This document shows positions 38,617-51,189 of a stretch of 64,000 bases of DNA, in pieces. Source of the DNA: Centropus unirufus. Taxonomy: Eukaryota; Chordata; Aves; Cuculiformes; Centropidae. The translations under genes and the position numbers were made by a program. The stretch's first letter is position 1, and each line of letters begins with the position of its first letter. Under the pieces are notes generated by a model, which saw only the letters and a list, made by a program, of their open reading frames with translations, was not told the DNA's origin and searched no databases. Location of the stretch: NCBI GenBank assembly GCA_013397695.1, contig VYZI01000119.1, positions 793,353 through 857,352 of the forward strand. Reading direction: 5' to 3'.

Positions 38617-41260
38617 TGAAAAGTGGCTGGTAGTGATACTGAGCAGGGACTAGAAACTAGTATCACCACACAGAATTTGTTTTCTTGGAGCCAGGCGGCT
38701 GTGTCACTGTCACAGAAAGAGTTCTGAATGGCCCTGAAATACCACAGTAATCCTGTTGTGTACTTTCATTTATGAATAGATCAAATTTTATATCAATGCT
38801 ATTAACATTTTATCCCCTCCATCTTTCTAGTAAAAAACTGTTCCAAAATAATTTTGCATTTAAGAATGTGTTCTCTGAAAACAGGAAAATCAGTTTAGCT
38901 ATTTTTCTCTCTGACCCACAAGGTACGTTTAAAACCATTGCCCATATGGGTTCAAAGCAGGATAGTTAAAGATGTCATTATCTGATTAACTCATGGTTTG
39001 GAGGCTCCCAGCTTTAAAACACTAAGCTTCCTGGCCTAGTACCGAAGCACTTTGTGTCTATCCTAGCCCATTCTATCATCTTCCAAAGCATTCTTCTTCC
39101 AAAGATTCCTTCTTCCTAAATCTCACTGCCTTCCTCACTAACTTAACCCCCACTGGAGCATATGACAGCTTTTTTCCCTAAAAAAGCTGCAAGGGCAATT
39201 TGTAGGACATCGGGGTGTGTGCACAAGTCACACTGGCTCCTCATGTTCCTCTCTGCAGCAATTGATGAGTTTGCTCCAGATACAAGGGAATCTCAGACCT
39301 CTGTATTCCACCATCTGTGAGTATTCCTAGCCCTTTCCTACTCATCTCTACGGATGATGGCCCAATTTTAGTTATAGTAGGAAACAACTGGAAAGAGATG
39401 ATCAGTAAGAAAAGCGAGCTCAGCAGTCAAGATGGTCTCCAGAGTTTCCTTCCTCAAAGGTACTCTCTCTGTTTTCCTTTCTTATTTGCTTATTATTGCC
39501 AATCTCAATACTAGCCTTTCAGCTTGTTGGGCTAGCTGGAAAGAATACACTTAACTGTTTTTCAGAATTCTTTTGCAGGAACATGGCATCTTAACGACAT
39601 CCTAATTCTAAGTGTTTGGTTTTCAAATTGAATGTGGCAGGGAGAAGGAGGAGGAGGCTGTGTATTCTAAAACCTGGAGTAAACTAGGATAGAAAATTAT
39701 ATTTTTCATTCTTATTATGCTTATTTTAGGATAAAACACATCAAGTATGACAAAAGCAAACAGAAAATGGAACAGATGTTGCTTCTTTTCCAATTTTGAG
39801 AGCACTAAAGGCCTGTAATTTATGTTACTATTAATCATCACTCCAGCCATCCTTTATTCAGCATATTGATCTTGACACATTGATTATCATCACTGGCAAA
39901 ATATTTCTCAGTCATCCATGTTCAAAACTTTCTGAATCAAATAAGATGTGAGACCTTATAATAATTACCAATTTAAAATACTTAAGAAAACTGAAAATAA
40001 ACAAAGCCCCGAGAAACCTGATAAGACTCTGGAGTTACTCCCACTTTGAGTGAGACTGGACAATTTCTGTCAGTTCCTTGCACCTAAATTCTGGTTCTGT
40101 AACTCCGTAAGGGAGCCATCTCATCAAAGGACATGCTACTGTGACCCTGCCTTTTACTATTTGCAATGTGATACCTTTTGTGACTTTGATTCCAGCTTCT
40201 GGCTGCTGTCGCTCAAAGCCGCAGTGGTTCCCATAGCCAGCTGCCACATAACACATGGTTCCTTTGGCACTCAGGAGCTTTACTGCCTTGTGTCCCGCCA
40301 TGCGAAAGTGACATCTTGTTCTGCACTGTTTGACATGCCTGAGGACATCTAGCATGGCGTCATTCCCTTCCTTCTATGTCTTGCCCAGAGTAAGGAATCC
40401 AAATGTTACGTTTTCCCTAAAGAACTTCATCAGATTGAGGAACCGACATCTTTATCTACCGGAATATAATTTGTGTTCCTATTTATTACAGAAGTCCTTG
40501 TAGAAGAACACAAGGAGGAGAATTAAGACACCATGGAAGAACTACTGTAACCTTTACCTTAAAATTGAGGCCAAAGAGGTTTTGTGATTGCAGATGGTGG
40601 GATAAGTGAGATTTTGGGCATAAGTATGAAACAGACCCAGGAAATGATGTTGCCAATTTAAAATAAAAATTTTAGTCAGCCCAAAATTAAATCGGTCATG
40701 CTTAACCATGCATGCTTTGCCACCATTTAGTTTGTGTCCTTGCTTATGGCTTTTCAAGGGACATTTTTTTCAACAATCTGAGTTATGTTAAAAGTAAGAA
40801 TGTCCTTAGAGCCACATAACTAGATAGTGTGAGGTTCTAGGAATATCCTATCCGCTGAGTTCACAAGACTGAACATGAGGATAAATTGTATATGTTTTTC
40901 TTTCTTGTATATTTGTTGTCACAGTAACTGCAGTTTTCCCAATAAATGGAAATTGCATCGTTTCCTTAGCATTCAGGTTATTGCACCGAAATAGCCCCAT
41001 GAACTCACCAGCACTTCTCCCTTCCTGTTGACAAGCTTGATCTCATTTAGTTATAGGAACTAAAACAGGTTAGTTTAGATCTGTGCACACCAGAAAGCTG
41101 AAGCCAGTCTGCTTAGCCCCATTACATCCTATGACTCATGCATGTGTGGGAAAGACCTTATTTTCACAGAGATCTCTTAGATAAACAAGGCAAGTTGGCA
41201 GCAATTCGATTACACTGATGTTAGCAGTTTTCTGCTTTCTGTTGTGTTCATTCTCTTTAT
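38617..41260. other. Intronic sequence with an unassigned two-strand open region
   Basis: Mostly ordinary AT-rich intron. Around 40035-40355 both strands stay open for about 100 codons in a locally GC-richer patch. I do not recognise the product of either strand. Confidence 0.45.
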
Positions 41261-41261
41261 A

Positions 41262-41325
41262 TTTTCTGAAAAATATATTCTGAAATATATATATATATCT
41301 GAAAAATATTTTCTGAAAAAAGTCA
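41262..41325. repeat. Imperfect TCTGAAAAATAT repeats with (AT)n
   Basis: Several imperfect copies of TTCTGAAAAATAT surround a short run of AT dinucleotides. Confidence 0.65.
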
Positions 41326-41970
41326 GATAAACTCTGATGAAACTTCTTGTGCCAGGGGCACATGAGCTTTCATTTTCAATTACTTTGTTTTAATAGAAGC
41401 AGCCTGAAAACCAGTCTCTAATAAAATCCTTTCTGTTATTACTAGAATCCATTTTTCCTCCTTTTTTTTTTTACAAGTTTATTGGTGAAGCTGTAGCTCT
41501 TGCTATCCACAGCCATAACACATTATTTACTTAGATACCTACCCCCTCCCCAAACCTACAAGCCTCTAAATACCATAGACTTCACAGAGAAAATGAATAT
41601 ATCTTCCAAAATATCACTTTTACATATGCACTGGAATAAGCTTTTGATCATCATAAATCACAAAACATTAAATGCCTTGACACCAATTCCCCAAAAAGGA
41701 AAAACAAAGAAAGCAATCCTTACTGTATTGAAGAGCTTTTAAAGTATATAAACCCCACTGAAAAGGTTATTGCAAATTCATCAATATTTTTGCTCTTGTT
41801 CTGAAACCCCACTAGTTTACATTTGAATGAGTCTGACAACACGTCATAGATAATTAAGATTTTAATTGCCATTTTATCGGCTTTGAAATGAAACTCATTC
41901 AGCCATCGTCCAGCAATCTTTTTTCACACACCCCTTGGCTTGTGTCAGCGAACAGCAAGTAACGGGCTGC

Positions 41971-41980
41971 CCATTTAAGG
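41971..41980. promoter_or_regulatory. CArG-box match (possible SRF site)
   Basis: CCATTTAAGG fits the CC(A/T)6GG consensus exactly. Several such matches are expected by chance in 64 kb of AT-rich DNA, so on its own this is weak. Other exact matches lie at 42538-42547 and 59557-59566. Confidence 0.2.
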
Positions 41981-43874
41981 GAAAAAGTACAAGCTCCAGC
42001 CTATTTCCATGCACTTCGGATGTGTTTGTCCCACTCCTTCAGCAAGGCGCTCTGTAATGCCAAAAAGCATTTCTTGTCTTACAAAAGGCACACACACACA
42101 AGCACTTGTGCATTTCTGAGTAAGTCAGCTCTCACAGAGCTGCAAAATTAAGGAAGTGGATGTTGGAATCCTTAATTTTTTTCTCAGTTCTAAAATGTAG
42201 CAATTTTCTGTTTACCAGGGGAAAAATAAGGAATGCCATTTCATTGCCTCAGAACAAAGCTCTCTAAACAGCCCTGTAGAGAAGAATGATTTCAAAATAA
42301 AATGCAATTGCTCTTGTAGGATTTATGCTTTTAGTGATAGGAATTGTCTCTTTCTTTGCACATGAAACGTGCATAAACCATTTCAGAGGCTTCCACAATC
42401 TTTGTAATCTTACGTATCATCTTTAGAGCTAGCATTTGCATGTGTGATTTGAAGATATAGTCTAGCCAAAGGAGAATGAGAATGATAGAGCAAAACCACC
42501 TTGAATTAAAAAAAAAAGAAAAAGAAAGAATGCTATCCCAATTTAGGAAGACTTAGTGTTTGCCCTAATATCAGTACTTATTTTGTTATGATAGCAAGAA
42601 TGACAAGTAATACGAAGAGTGCAGATTATCTTTCGAAGTCGGAGGAGTACGTGAAAAGACCCAAAATAAAAAGAAAAATCTAACCAAGTAACCAGAAAGG
42701 AACAATTTTCATGAATATATTAGGTGTCACAGAATCTTTAACATGATCTTAAAGACACATTCAGTGTTTCTCCTGAACAGCAAATAGGTACAATTGTTCC
42801 TGTCCTTTGGACACAAGTACCTCAAAGAATAACTACAGAGCTATGTCATAAATGGTTTATTTCTCTACTATCACTAACTTGGTACACATTCTAGCTACTA
42901 AATAAGAAAAAAGAGAGGTTAATAAATATTAATTATTTATTAAATAAGTATTTCCTCAATTGTCGCATATCCTCCAACATCAAGAAAAATCTGTATTTCC
43001 CAAATAATTCCCTGTATTCTGTATAAAATTAGGAAGCAATTTTCAGTAGAAAACAGAAATTAAAAGAGAAAATGCTAAATGGGAAAAGCACCAGAATAAG
43101 ATTATAAAGATGAAAAATATAGGTGTTTGTGCTTCTCACAGAAAAATATTTAAATGTTTCTACACAACAGATTACCATTATTTTATGACACACAACTTTC
43201 TAGCTTTCATTTATCATATTAGGCTTTGTATACTAAATATTTTTGTTGAAATGGGACCTATGAATATATGAAGCAGAGTTCCTTCTCCTTTGCCTTGTTG
43301 TTTCATATGGCTTATTCATAAATATTCTAACTATTTCTCCAAGTGACACTTTGGACATATTGAAGGACAAAACCTCTGCTTCCAAAGTCACTTTATACAT
43401 TAAAACAGTATGACAAACTGCAGCAAAAGATCTGGAGGAAAGAAGGGAAGAAACGGGAAATAAGAGAAAGACTAAAATGTCTCAGGAAAAAATAATATTT
43501 GAACAGGAATGTAAGTCATCCATTTTGCTCTGGGGGGGACTGGAAATTTATCTGCTAATCATTGAACACTAAGACCTGACTCTGAATTCAGTGGCATAAA
43601 CCTGGCTTCTGACTCAGCACAGCTCTCAGGCACTTTCTTAATTTATGACTGGGGGCACATCAACCTAGTTAGATGAGGTTAAAAAAGCCTTAAATTAAGC
43701 ATTTATAGAATCTATGCAAATAGAAAGACCCTGTATCAGAAGTTTTACAGATAACCCTGTTATCTGTAAATATCAATATTTTATCAATAAAACGTTTTTC
43801 ATATGGAAATGGCTACACGAGCAAAATTGTGACCCAGAGGAATAAAAGAGAGCATACCAATAAAAATAGGGATT

Positions 43875-44420
43875 TCACAATATACTTATGCTTACTCCAC
43901 AAGCTGCTTCCAGGAAGCACAACTCTATCTTCAGGAGCCCTAACTTCATCGAAATAGCTTTGTTAGTTGACAAGTCTAGTCTTTCCATTGCTTTAATGCC
44001 AAGTGCTACAGTGAGAGGGACTGTACAAAACTCGTATGTCATTGGGTCAACCTCGAGCTTACTAAAGGCAGTAGCAGAGGATGGAGCAGTTAGCACCAGG
44101 GCCAAAGCCCTACCAGCTATGAGCAGGAGGAGTGTGGGAAAATCAGAGCAGCTGTAGGCAAGGACAGAACAGTGCTGAGCTTTGAAGATGAATTTCAAGG
44201 CTTTGAATTTGATGTTAAAAAGAACCGGACTTTCTATAAAGAGACTGAAAGACTGAGGTGATGACAAAACACTCAGTTAAGATGATGACTTTAGCCATTG
44301 CTGGACTGGCTAGAAGAGGCCATAAATTATAATATTGCTATAATGAAGGTGAAAGAAAGAGCCACAGGCAGAGTCAGGAAGCGCATTCCAGTTGAGAGGG
44401 AAACGCAGTCTTTAGCATCA
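43875..44420 (+). repeat. Suspected old interspersed repeat, family unknown
   Basis: This block differs in style from the flanking intron: both strands are open (130 codons minus, 89 codons plus, overlapping). The text GGCTTTGAATTTGATGTTAAA then AAGAGACTGAAAGACTGAGG then AAGATGATGACTTTAGCCA resembles a recurrent pattern I associate with old amniote repeats (a 'tttgatg...gagactgaag...gatgac...' series). I cannot name the family without a search, and a conserved non-coding element is an alternative. There is no recognisable protein domain. Confidence 0.4.
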
Positions 44421-46719
44421 TGAAAGGCACCATTCATTCCACAGTTATGGCAACATAAACAAAAACAAATTGATATATAATGAGGAAAATAAATGGGTTT
44501 GCTATGTCTACTTGTCTTCCAAGAGAATCTCTACAATGGAGTATATTGCCAAAACCTAAATTACTTTTTGATTTGATATAAAATTGAGCTTGGTTTCACT
44601 GTAGTCATTAGTAGAATTGGCTGTTCTTCAAATATGAAGCCATCTGTTGAATAGCCACATTACATATTCCACAGATTTGATTGGAAAATCCCAGAGCCTG
44701 TTTGTGGACACCTGTTGAGAAGAGTAATTTTAGCCTCTTCCTCCATTTTGAAATGGTAAAGAAGACAGATGTATGCGGCATCTCCATGTGTTAGAGTTGG
44801 AAGTTGCTATCAGACTGTTCACAATGCACTTCATTTGATAGTTATCATGCTAATAAATTTGCCTTTTGCTTTTGAAAACTTTGTTAAATGTAAATTGTGC
44901 AAGAACAGCAAACTTGTAAAACCATGCATTATGTGGTGCAACATCTAACCAAAAACAGTCAATAATTAGGATAGCATTTTCCCAAATATTGTCATCCCTG
45001 TATATTCAGAAGGCCAAGTATGCCATTTCTCCACATTATTTGCAAATTAACTTAGTCAAAATAAGAAAAAGTAACATTCCCTCTAATGTCAGGATGAAAA
45101 AAACTGTACAAATCAAATTGTCTCACTTTTACTTTTCATTGTACAGATTTCTTATGAAAAAATAACTTTCTTAGGATATGCTTATATTTAAAAGTAATAC
45201 CAAAGTTCCCTTTCAAGATTTACTTCTGGAATACCATAGTGCTGTAACAATTCCACAGTAATGACTATCACACTAAATCATGGTCAACAAAAAGTATTCC
45301 TATTTAGTACTTAAGTACTGTACCCTTTGCTATGAAATAAAATGTATACTACATCCTTTTTGCTTCTAAGAATTTTTCTCCATCCTAATATTTAATTTAT
45401 CTTATTGTTTCTGAGGTAGTTACATTGTCTGCCACCAAGTCAAAGTTGCTTCTGAGTATTTTAATTTCATCCAGTCTGCAAATGTGTCACTGTTAAGATG
45501 TGGTATTGATGTCATTTATATAGTATGCAGGGATGAAACTAGAATTATTTAGCTAAAGCAAGAGCTTCTCGTCTTCCTGAAGCAGCCCCAGAGGCCAGAG
45601 ACTATGTCAAACATACAGACAGTCAGCATAGACTCAGTCAGTCCATTCCCTCTTTAGGACAAATATTTTTTATCGAGACAATTCTACAAAAATTTATGAA
45701 CAGGGTTTTTGCATGGGTTAAGTGTATTTGTTAGTTTAATCTTTTCTTTCATAACTGAATTCAAATTGCCAATGAGTTCATAATCAGTATGTTTTTTAAA
45801 AATCCATGCATTATAGAGTGCCTTTGTTTGGAGAAAATGGCTTTAAAAGAAAGAGTGGAGGGATTAATTCGTCAATGGACCAAACTGCTTTTATCAGTAT
45901 AGACAAAGAAAATTATATTAAGCAATGCCTCCCTTGCATTAGATGACCCTTATGGTACCATAGGATATGCATTTCCAATAGAGAAACAGGCTCCAATCCG
46001 CTGTCAGGATCAAACATCTGAGAACTAGTTTCTCATTTGTTTTGCTAAAAGGAATAAACACTTTAAAAAACAACAAGCCAGCTCAAGCACTCTTGGGTAC
46101 AATAAACATAAGATCAGTCTTTAGGACAGTTGCATTATACAGATTATCAATCAAGCAGCAATTAATATTCATTCTACATAAATAAGTACAAGAGGAAGCA
46201 CCAAGAGCTGCTGCTGCAAGGACAGCACGACAGGCACCAGGTGTGTCTGTGTGCTAAAAGTTAGTAAGGAAACAAAATGTCCAAATGCGCTGGGTCACAA
46301 GGCATTCCGTTAATTCAGTTACTGCATGGCTATTTCCTCCTGCTTATAACACAGACAGTCACTGTTTTTAATAGCTGCTGGACTATGGCTAGAGTAAGGG
46401 GTGATATGTATTCTATTATTAAATGCTGCTTTGTCTTCTGTCAGCATGTACACAGATTGAGCAAGATACATGTCAAAATCTATACAATTTTTTTTCAGAT
46501 TATTAATAGCTACTTTATTAAGCTTGTTCTAAGAAAAGTTATTTGAGCAACCTTTTTCTGAAAGTGTAAAAAAAAACCCTGAAACTTTTATCTCAGCTTT
46601 CATCTACTGACATTTCCAAATCATGCAGAAGATTGTTCATAGAAGGATAGAGAAAATAGTCATGATAAAATAAAATAACTTGTAGAAAGAATGCATTGGA
46701 GTTGTTAGGTCAGTCTTAC
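44421..46719. other. Intronic sequence, nothing recognised
   Basis: AT-rich intron with no motif, repeat tail or RNA gene that I could identify. Confidence 0.55.
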
Positions 46720-46866
46720 CTGTCCACAGCACAAATTTAGGAATATATCCTTTACACCACAGGATCGCAGTAGCTTGTCCCACAGTACTACCGCAGTAGT
46801 AGCCTAATCCAGCCCAGGAGAACAGAAAGAGGGAAACTTTTCCCACTTTTCTAGGTCCACCAGCAG
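46720..46866 (-). other. Exon-like segment in FILIP1 sense orientation (hypothetical cassette)
   Basis: On the minus strand a pyrimidine-rich acceptor (ctgttcctttcattacttcag) precedes 147 open bases, which end at ACAG before a consensus donor GTAAGA. The length is a multiple of three, so inclusion would not shift the frame of a spliced message. The predicted peptide includes GGPRKVGKVSLFLFSWAGLG, then a hydrophobic and aromatic stretch; I recognise no family. The whole 110-codon open frame (46637-46969) extends past both sites. It could be a chance exon look-alike, an unrecognised 5' FILIP1 exon, or an old retrocopy fragment. Confidence 0.2.
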
Positions 46867-46969
46867 CTGAAGTAATGAAAGGAACAGGGTAGAGAACAGA
46901 AGACTGGAGCTGCTTCTTGCAGAAATCCCAGGAAGGAGAAGTAGGAGGTATACTCTGTCTGTGTCTCAC

Positions 46970-49900
46970 TCAGACCTTTGTTTAAAAGTTTTTTTCAACT
47001 GTTGCTAGGTGGTGTTAGGCTTTGGCAGTTTAGTTCTCAGATTGTATTTCCCCTCTTCTGGTCTCTTCACACAGTGTTACAGCAATGACTTTGTTGAGCT
47101 CAGCTCGCTTGTTCTATATTTAACCAGTGTTCTCAGCAAGTCAAGCCTGTCAACAGCTGAGAAGTTTGGAGCAGGCTTTGCTGAGTTCCTCAGCTGCTGA
47201 ATTATCAGTGGATGTAGCACTGCACAGCCCAGCTACTACATTCACTGAAAGATTGTGGGGAAACTGTCAAATCCTTTTAAGGTCTTCCAGTGACTTCACG
47301 GGAGCAATTACTGTTTAAAGCACTAAGTACAAGATGTGTATTTAGGCATATATTTTAGACGGCTAGAGAAAGAATACTTGTGTTCACGGCAGATGAGTTC
47401 AATTATTTGTACAGTGAGGATTTTCCTAGGACAAGTAGGAAGTTTATAATTTGAAAGGTATGCACTTCACTTGAGGAAAAACTACACGTGGGAGAATTTT
47501 TTCAGCATAATTTTTTACAGATTTTAAAAATATTTAGCTGACATGGAGAAATTAACGAAAGGCTTAGGCTGGAAAGTTTTCTGTGTGATATTTATTTCAA
47601 AGAAAGAAAACCTCTTTTTCCCAGACCAAGAGCTTGTTAGCCCACAAATCACCATAATATCAAAATTTTCCAAAGATATTGCGGACATCAGACTCCAAAG
47701 CAAAGTTCTAGAGCCTTATAGCAGAACTGCCTCCATTAATATGTCTTGCAAGGAAAATTTCCTGCTCCAACAAATCTGTTCTCATTTGAGCTGTGCTTCA
47801 GCGTGACATGTGGAATGGGTGTTCTTTGGAAAGCTTTGGCTACTGACAATTTAACATATTCATCTAGGTTTAAATGAAGAGGAAGGAAAGAAAGAAGAAA
47901 GGTAAGAAAAAAGAAGGCAGATGCAAAAAAAGAAGCCTGTCAGTGTATATATATCTAAATATATAGAGAGATATATACAATGTGTATATATTATGTTTAT
48001 ATACATACTGAGACATCCCAATCTTCCAAAGCAAAAGGAGATCCAAGCAAATCATAATGATGCTGAATCACTGTACAAATAGTAGGATGGGGAGTGGAAA
48101 GGTATGATCTTCTTTGTGGCAATTTCAACAGAAGAAACCTGATCAGCCACAACGATATGAGACGCCAGCGCGTGAGTACAAGCCCTTACAAGCAGCAGCT
48201 ATAGGATCAGCTGTAGCCTGGTGCCCTAACCCTGACTCTGAAATTTATTCTGCTTGGTTTGTGTTGTTTTCTAGTAAGGAACAATGAAACAATACTTTAA
48301 TTCCTAAAGATCTTATGTGAAGGAGACTAAGTAAGTATCAGGGATTATGTCAAGTAATTGATATTTAGACAATGATGATACAGTTACAAATGTCTCAAAT
48401 GCTTCCATCACGTCAAATATATTTTATTTTGGAGACCAAGTAATAATCACTACTGTCACGTTGTCCATTTGAATATTTGACTTGACAGACCATCTAGAAC
48501 ATAAAAACAGAAATACTTCTATTTTATAGGAACAGCTATTTGGAAGATTATTGTAGGAACAGGTAAATGTTGGCAGAAAGTTTGGTGTTACATGTTTACA
48601 CTTTGAACTGAAGTGAGTTAGATATATCAATATTCTAAAAAGAGCATCTAATTTTGTTGCCTCATATAAAATTGAGGTACTCCAATTAGATGAGTAACTC
48701 TTTGACTATTCTAATTCTGGCCTTAACTTCTTGCCCTAATGCAATATTAATAGTACTTCATCCATTCAACAACCATAAATCAGGCAAACAAAACAATTAA
48801 CTTTGCTCATAAATCTCAAAGAAACCAAATCATTCTCAACCTTTCTCTCCCATTAGTTAGTGGCACATTCACTGAGAGGAAAACAATACAATCTCTTAGG
48901 AGGCAATCTCTGCTGCCAACCCTTTGTGGGTGGGTTTCAATAGGGACCTGCTGATGCAAGTCTACTTGTTCTTGTGTACTTGCAAACCTACTCCCCAGCT
49001 GTGTACCATAGATGTTTCTCCTGTAGCACAGTGGGAAAATCAGCAAAAATTTGGGAAAAATAGAATTTATAAGTGAATCAAAGTAAGGATTTCTACAGCA
49101 GGGAAAAGCATAATTAATCTGCACTACTAGAATTGTGAAACTTTTAGCTTTGTGCAGTGTGAAAATGGTCCACGTCTGAAAATTTCCCCGACAGAATGAT
49201 GGAAAAAAAAATTAGATTGGTTGTGGAGACTGTGGAATAATAAGAGAAAATACAGAATAACAGAAGACACTGTTTAGTTCCACATCCTAAATTAGGTCTA
49301 GTGTCAACATACAGCATGATCATCTCAGTGACATCCTACATCTAAGTCTAAAAAGTGACTTTCTTATAATTTCTGATAATTATGATGTCTCTTAATTAAG
49401 CAACCATGGTAACTACTGTCCACAGTGAAAAGCTCTAAGATTTTTCTAACAGAAGTCAAAGCTTTCAGCAGCATTTCAATCAAAACATCAAAGGCCAGAG
49501 CCATGCAAAGAAGAAGGGACAAAATATGGCTCTAGAGATTGACCCAGAGCAGCAGCAGGGCTGGCAGCGGATTTTGGAGATGTTAGTCACAAATACAGAA
49601 GAGGCATTGTCATCAAACCCACTATCAGTTTCTCTGTGCTTACATTACTAGAAAACTGAAGAAAAACATTTATGACCTGAGCTGCTCCAGGGAAATTCCA
49701 GGCTTGAGACAGATATCACTGGCAGAAAATCCATGTTTTTTATAGAGAAGAACAAAACAGATGTCTTCTTCTGACCTTACTGGTCCCTCTTTCCTTTAAA
49801 ATATGTGCCTGTAAATAAGATTTTTCTGGAACACATACAATAGTACAACTGTGGAATTTTTATCTCAACGATCCATCATTGTAGTGTATATCTCATTCCC

Positions 49901-51189
49901 TTAAGTCATAGTGGCATCCAAAGATAAAGCCTTCTACCTTTGTCCTTTTCAAATATTTCACATCATAACTATCTAGAACAATGCATTAGAAACAAATTTA
50001 TGTGAATGATCTTAGAAACTCTTAACTGTCTGTCCTGAGGAACTCTACTATATGTGTAATGCTGTGTGGGAAATAATTGTCATTTCTTCATTAATTTGCT
50101 CCTTAAAATGCATTGAAGTAAAAGTCATCAGTATTTTAGTTTCTAAAAAAATAATTTTTCATTGGCTTGAAAGGTAGTGCACCATAATCTTCTGACATCT
50201 TATTTTCATAATACTTATTGCTTACTTCCACAATAGGTATATTATTTTAGATTCTGCTACAACTTCGTTTTGGCTTTACAGTATTATTTGTGTGTCTTGC
50301 AGTATGTTGGAAGGGAGGGTCTTTGATCATGTTTTGATTAATCATATCGTGGCTGCATAACCTCAGATCTATATTTTGAGAGGGTTAGGATATTTTTTTC
50401 ATTTTCCAGATACTGTCATCACCTCATAAAAGCTGATATTGCTTTTCAGATATTAGGTCTGCTGTATCTTCAGCTTAAGCACCTGTTTTTTAGACCCAAA
50501 GGAAAAAACGTATTTCTACAATTTATCTCATAGATTTAGTTGGCTATTTTATAATCTTGCCAAATTAATGAAACAAAGAAAATGTTGTGAACTTCCACAA
50601 TCCAAATATTTTCTGAGACATGTAAAGTCTTTTCCCAAGAAAATCCTGTAGAATTAAAAAGCTAATTGCATAACTAACACTGTTATTTATATTTTCCTTC
50701 CACTATTTACTCCCTCTTTTGACATCTGGAAAACATGCCATTAATCTTAATTTTGCTAGTGGTAAACATGTCAGACATATTAAAAAAATCAGTGCCTTAA
50801 GAACCTTGCCACAGTCATAAACATCCAGGAACACTTACTGGACTTTTATAGTCTTTCTTGTAATACTTTTGCATGCTTTATCAGTGAAATAAAAACAGAG
50901 TGTCTTTCATTTTGATTCTGCAAATGCTGCCTTGATCCATATTCCATCTTCAAAAAGCATGTTTGGCTCTTTTTCTTTTTGCAATGAAAGAAACACATGA
51001 ACATACTTGGCCATTTTGGTGGTTTTAAATTTTGTATTTCTTCACTCTGCCAACCAAAATATTGGCATTTCGTAAGTCTTCTCCAAGTGCAGTGAGGTGC
51101 AATTCAAAGATGATTTGTGACAGTTACACACAGAGCCACATCCAGAACATCAGATGGCGTATCAGACCTAAAGGAGCACAACACTCACT
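46970..51189. other. Intronic sequence, AT-rich
   Basis: No gene recognised. It holds a TATA-rich low-complexity patch (listed separately) and ordinary short open frames of up to about 100 codons. Confidence 0.55.
47946..48008. repeat. TA/TATATC-rich low-complexity tract
   Basis: A run of imperfect (TA)n, TATATC and GAGATATATAC units follows a purine-rich (GGAAA)n-like stretch at about 47878-47915. Confidence 0.75.

Noticed and set aside
42722..42770. Possible antisense CR1 tail (GTGTCACAGAATCTTTAACATG).
   Set aside because: Only the CACAGAATC core fits. The following bases do not match a CR1 3' UTR well enough to call.
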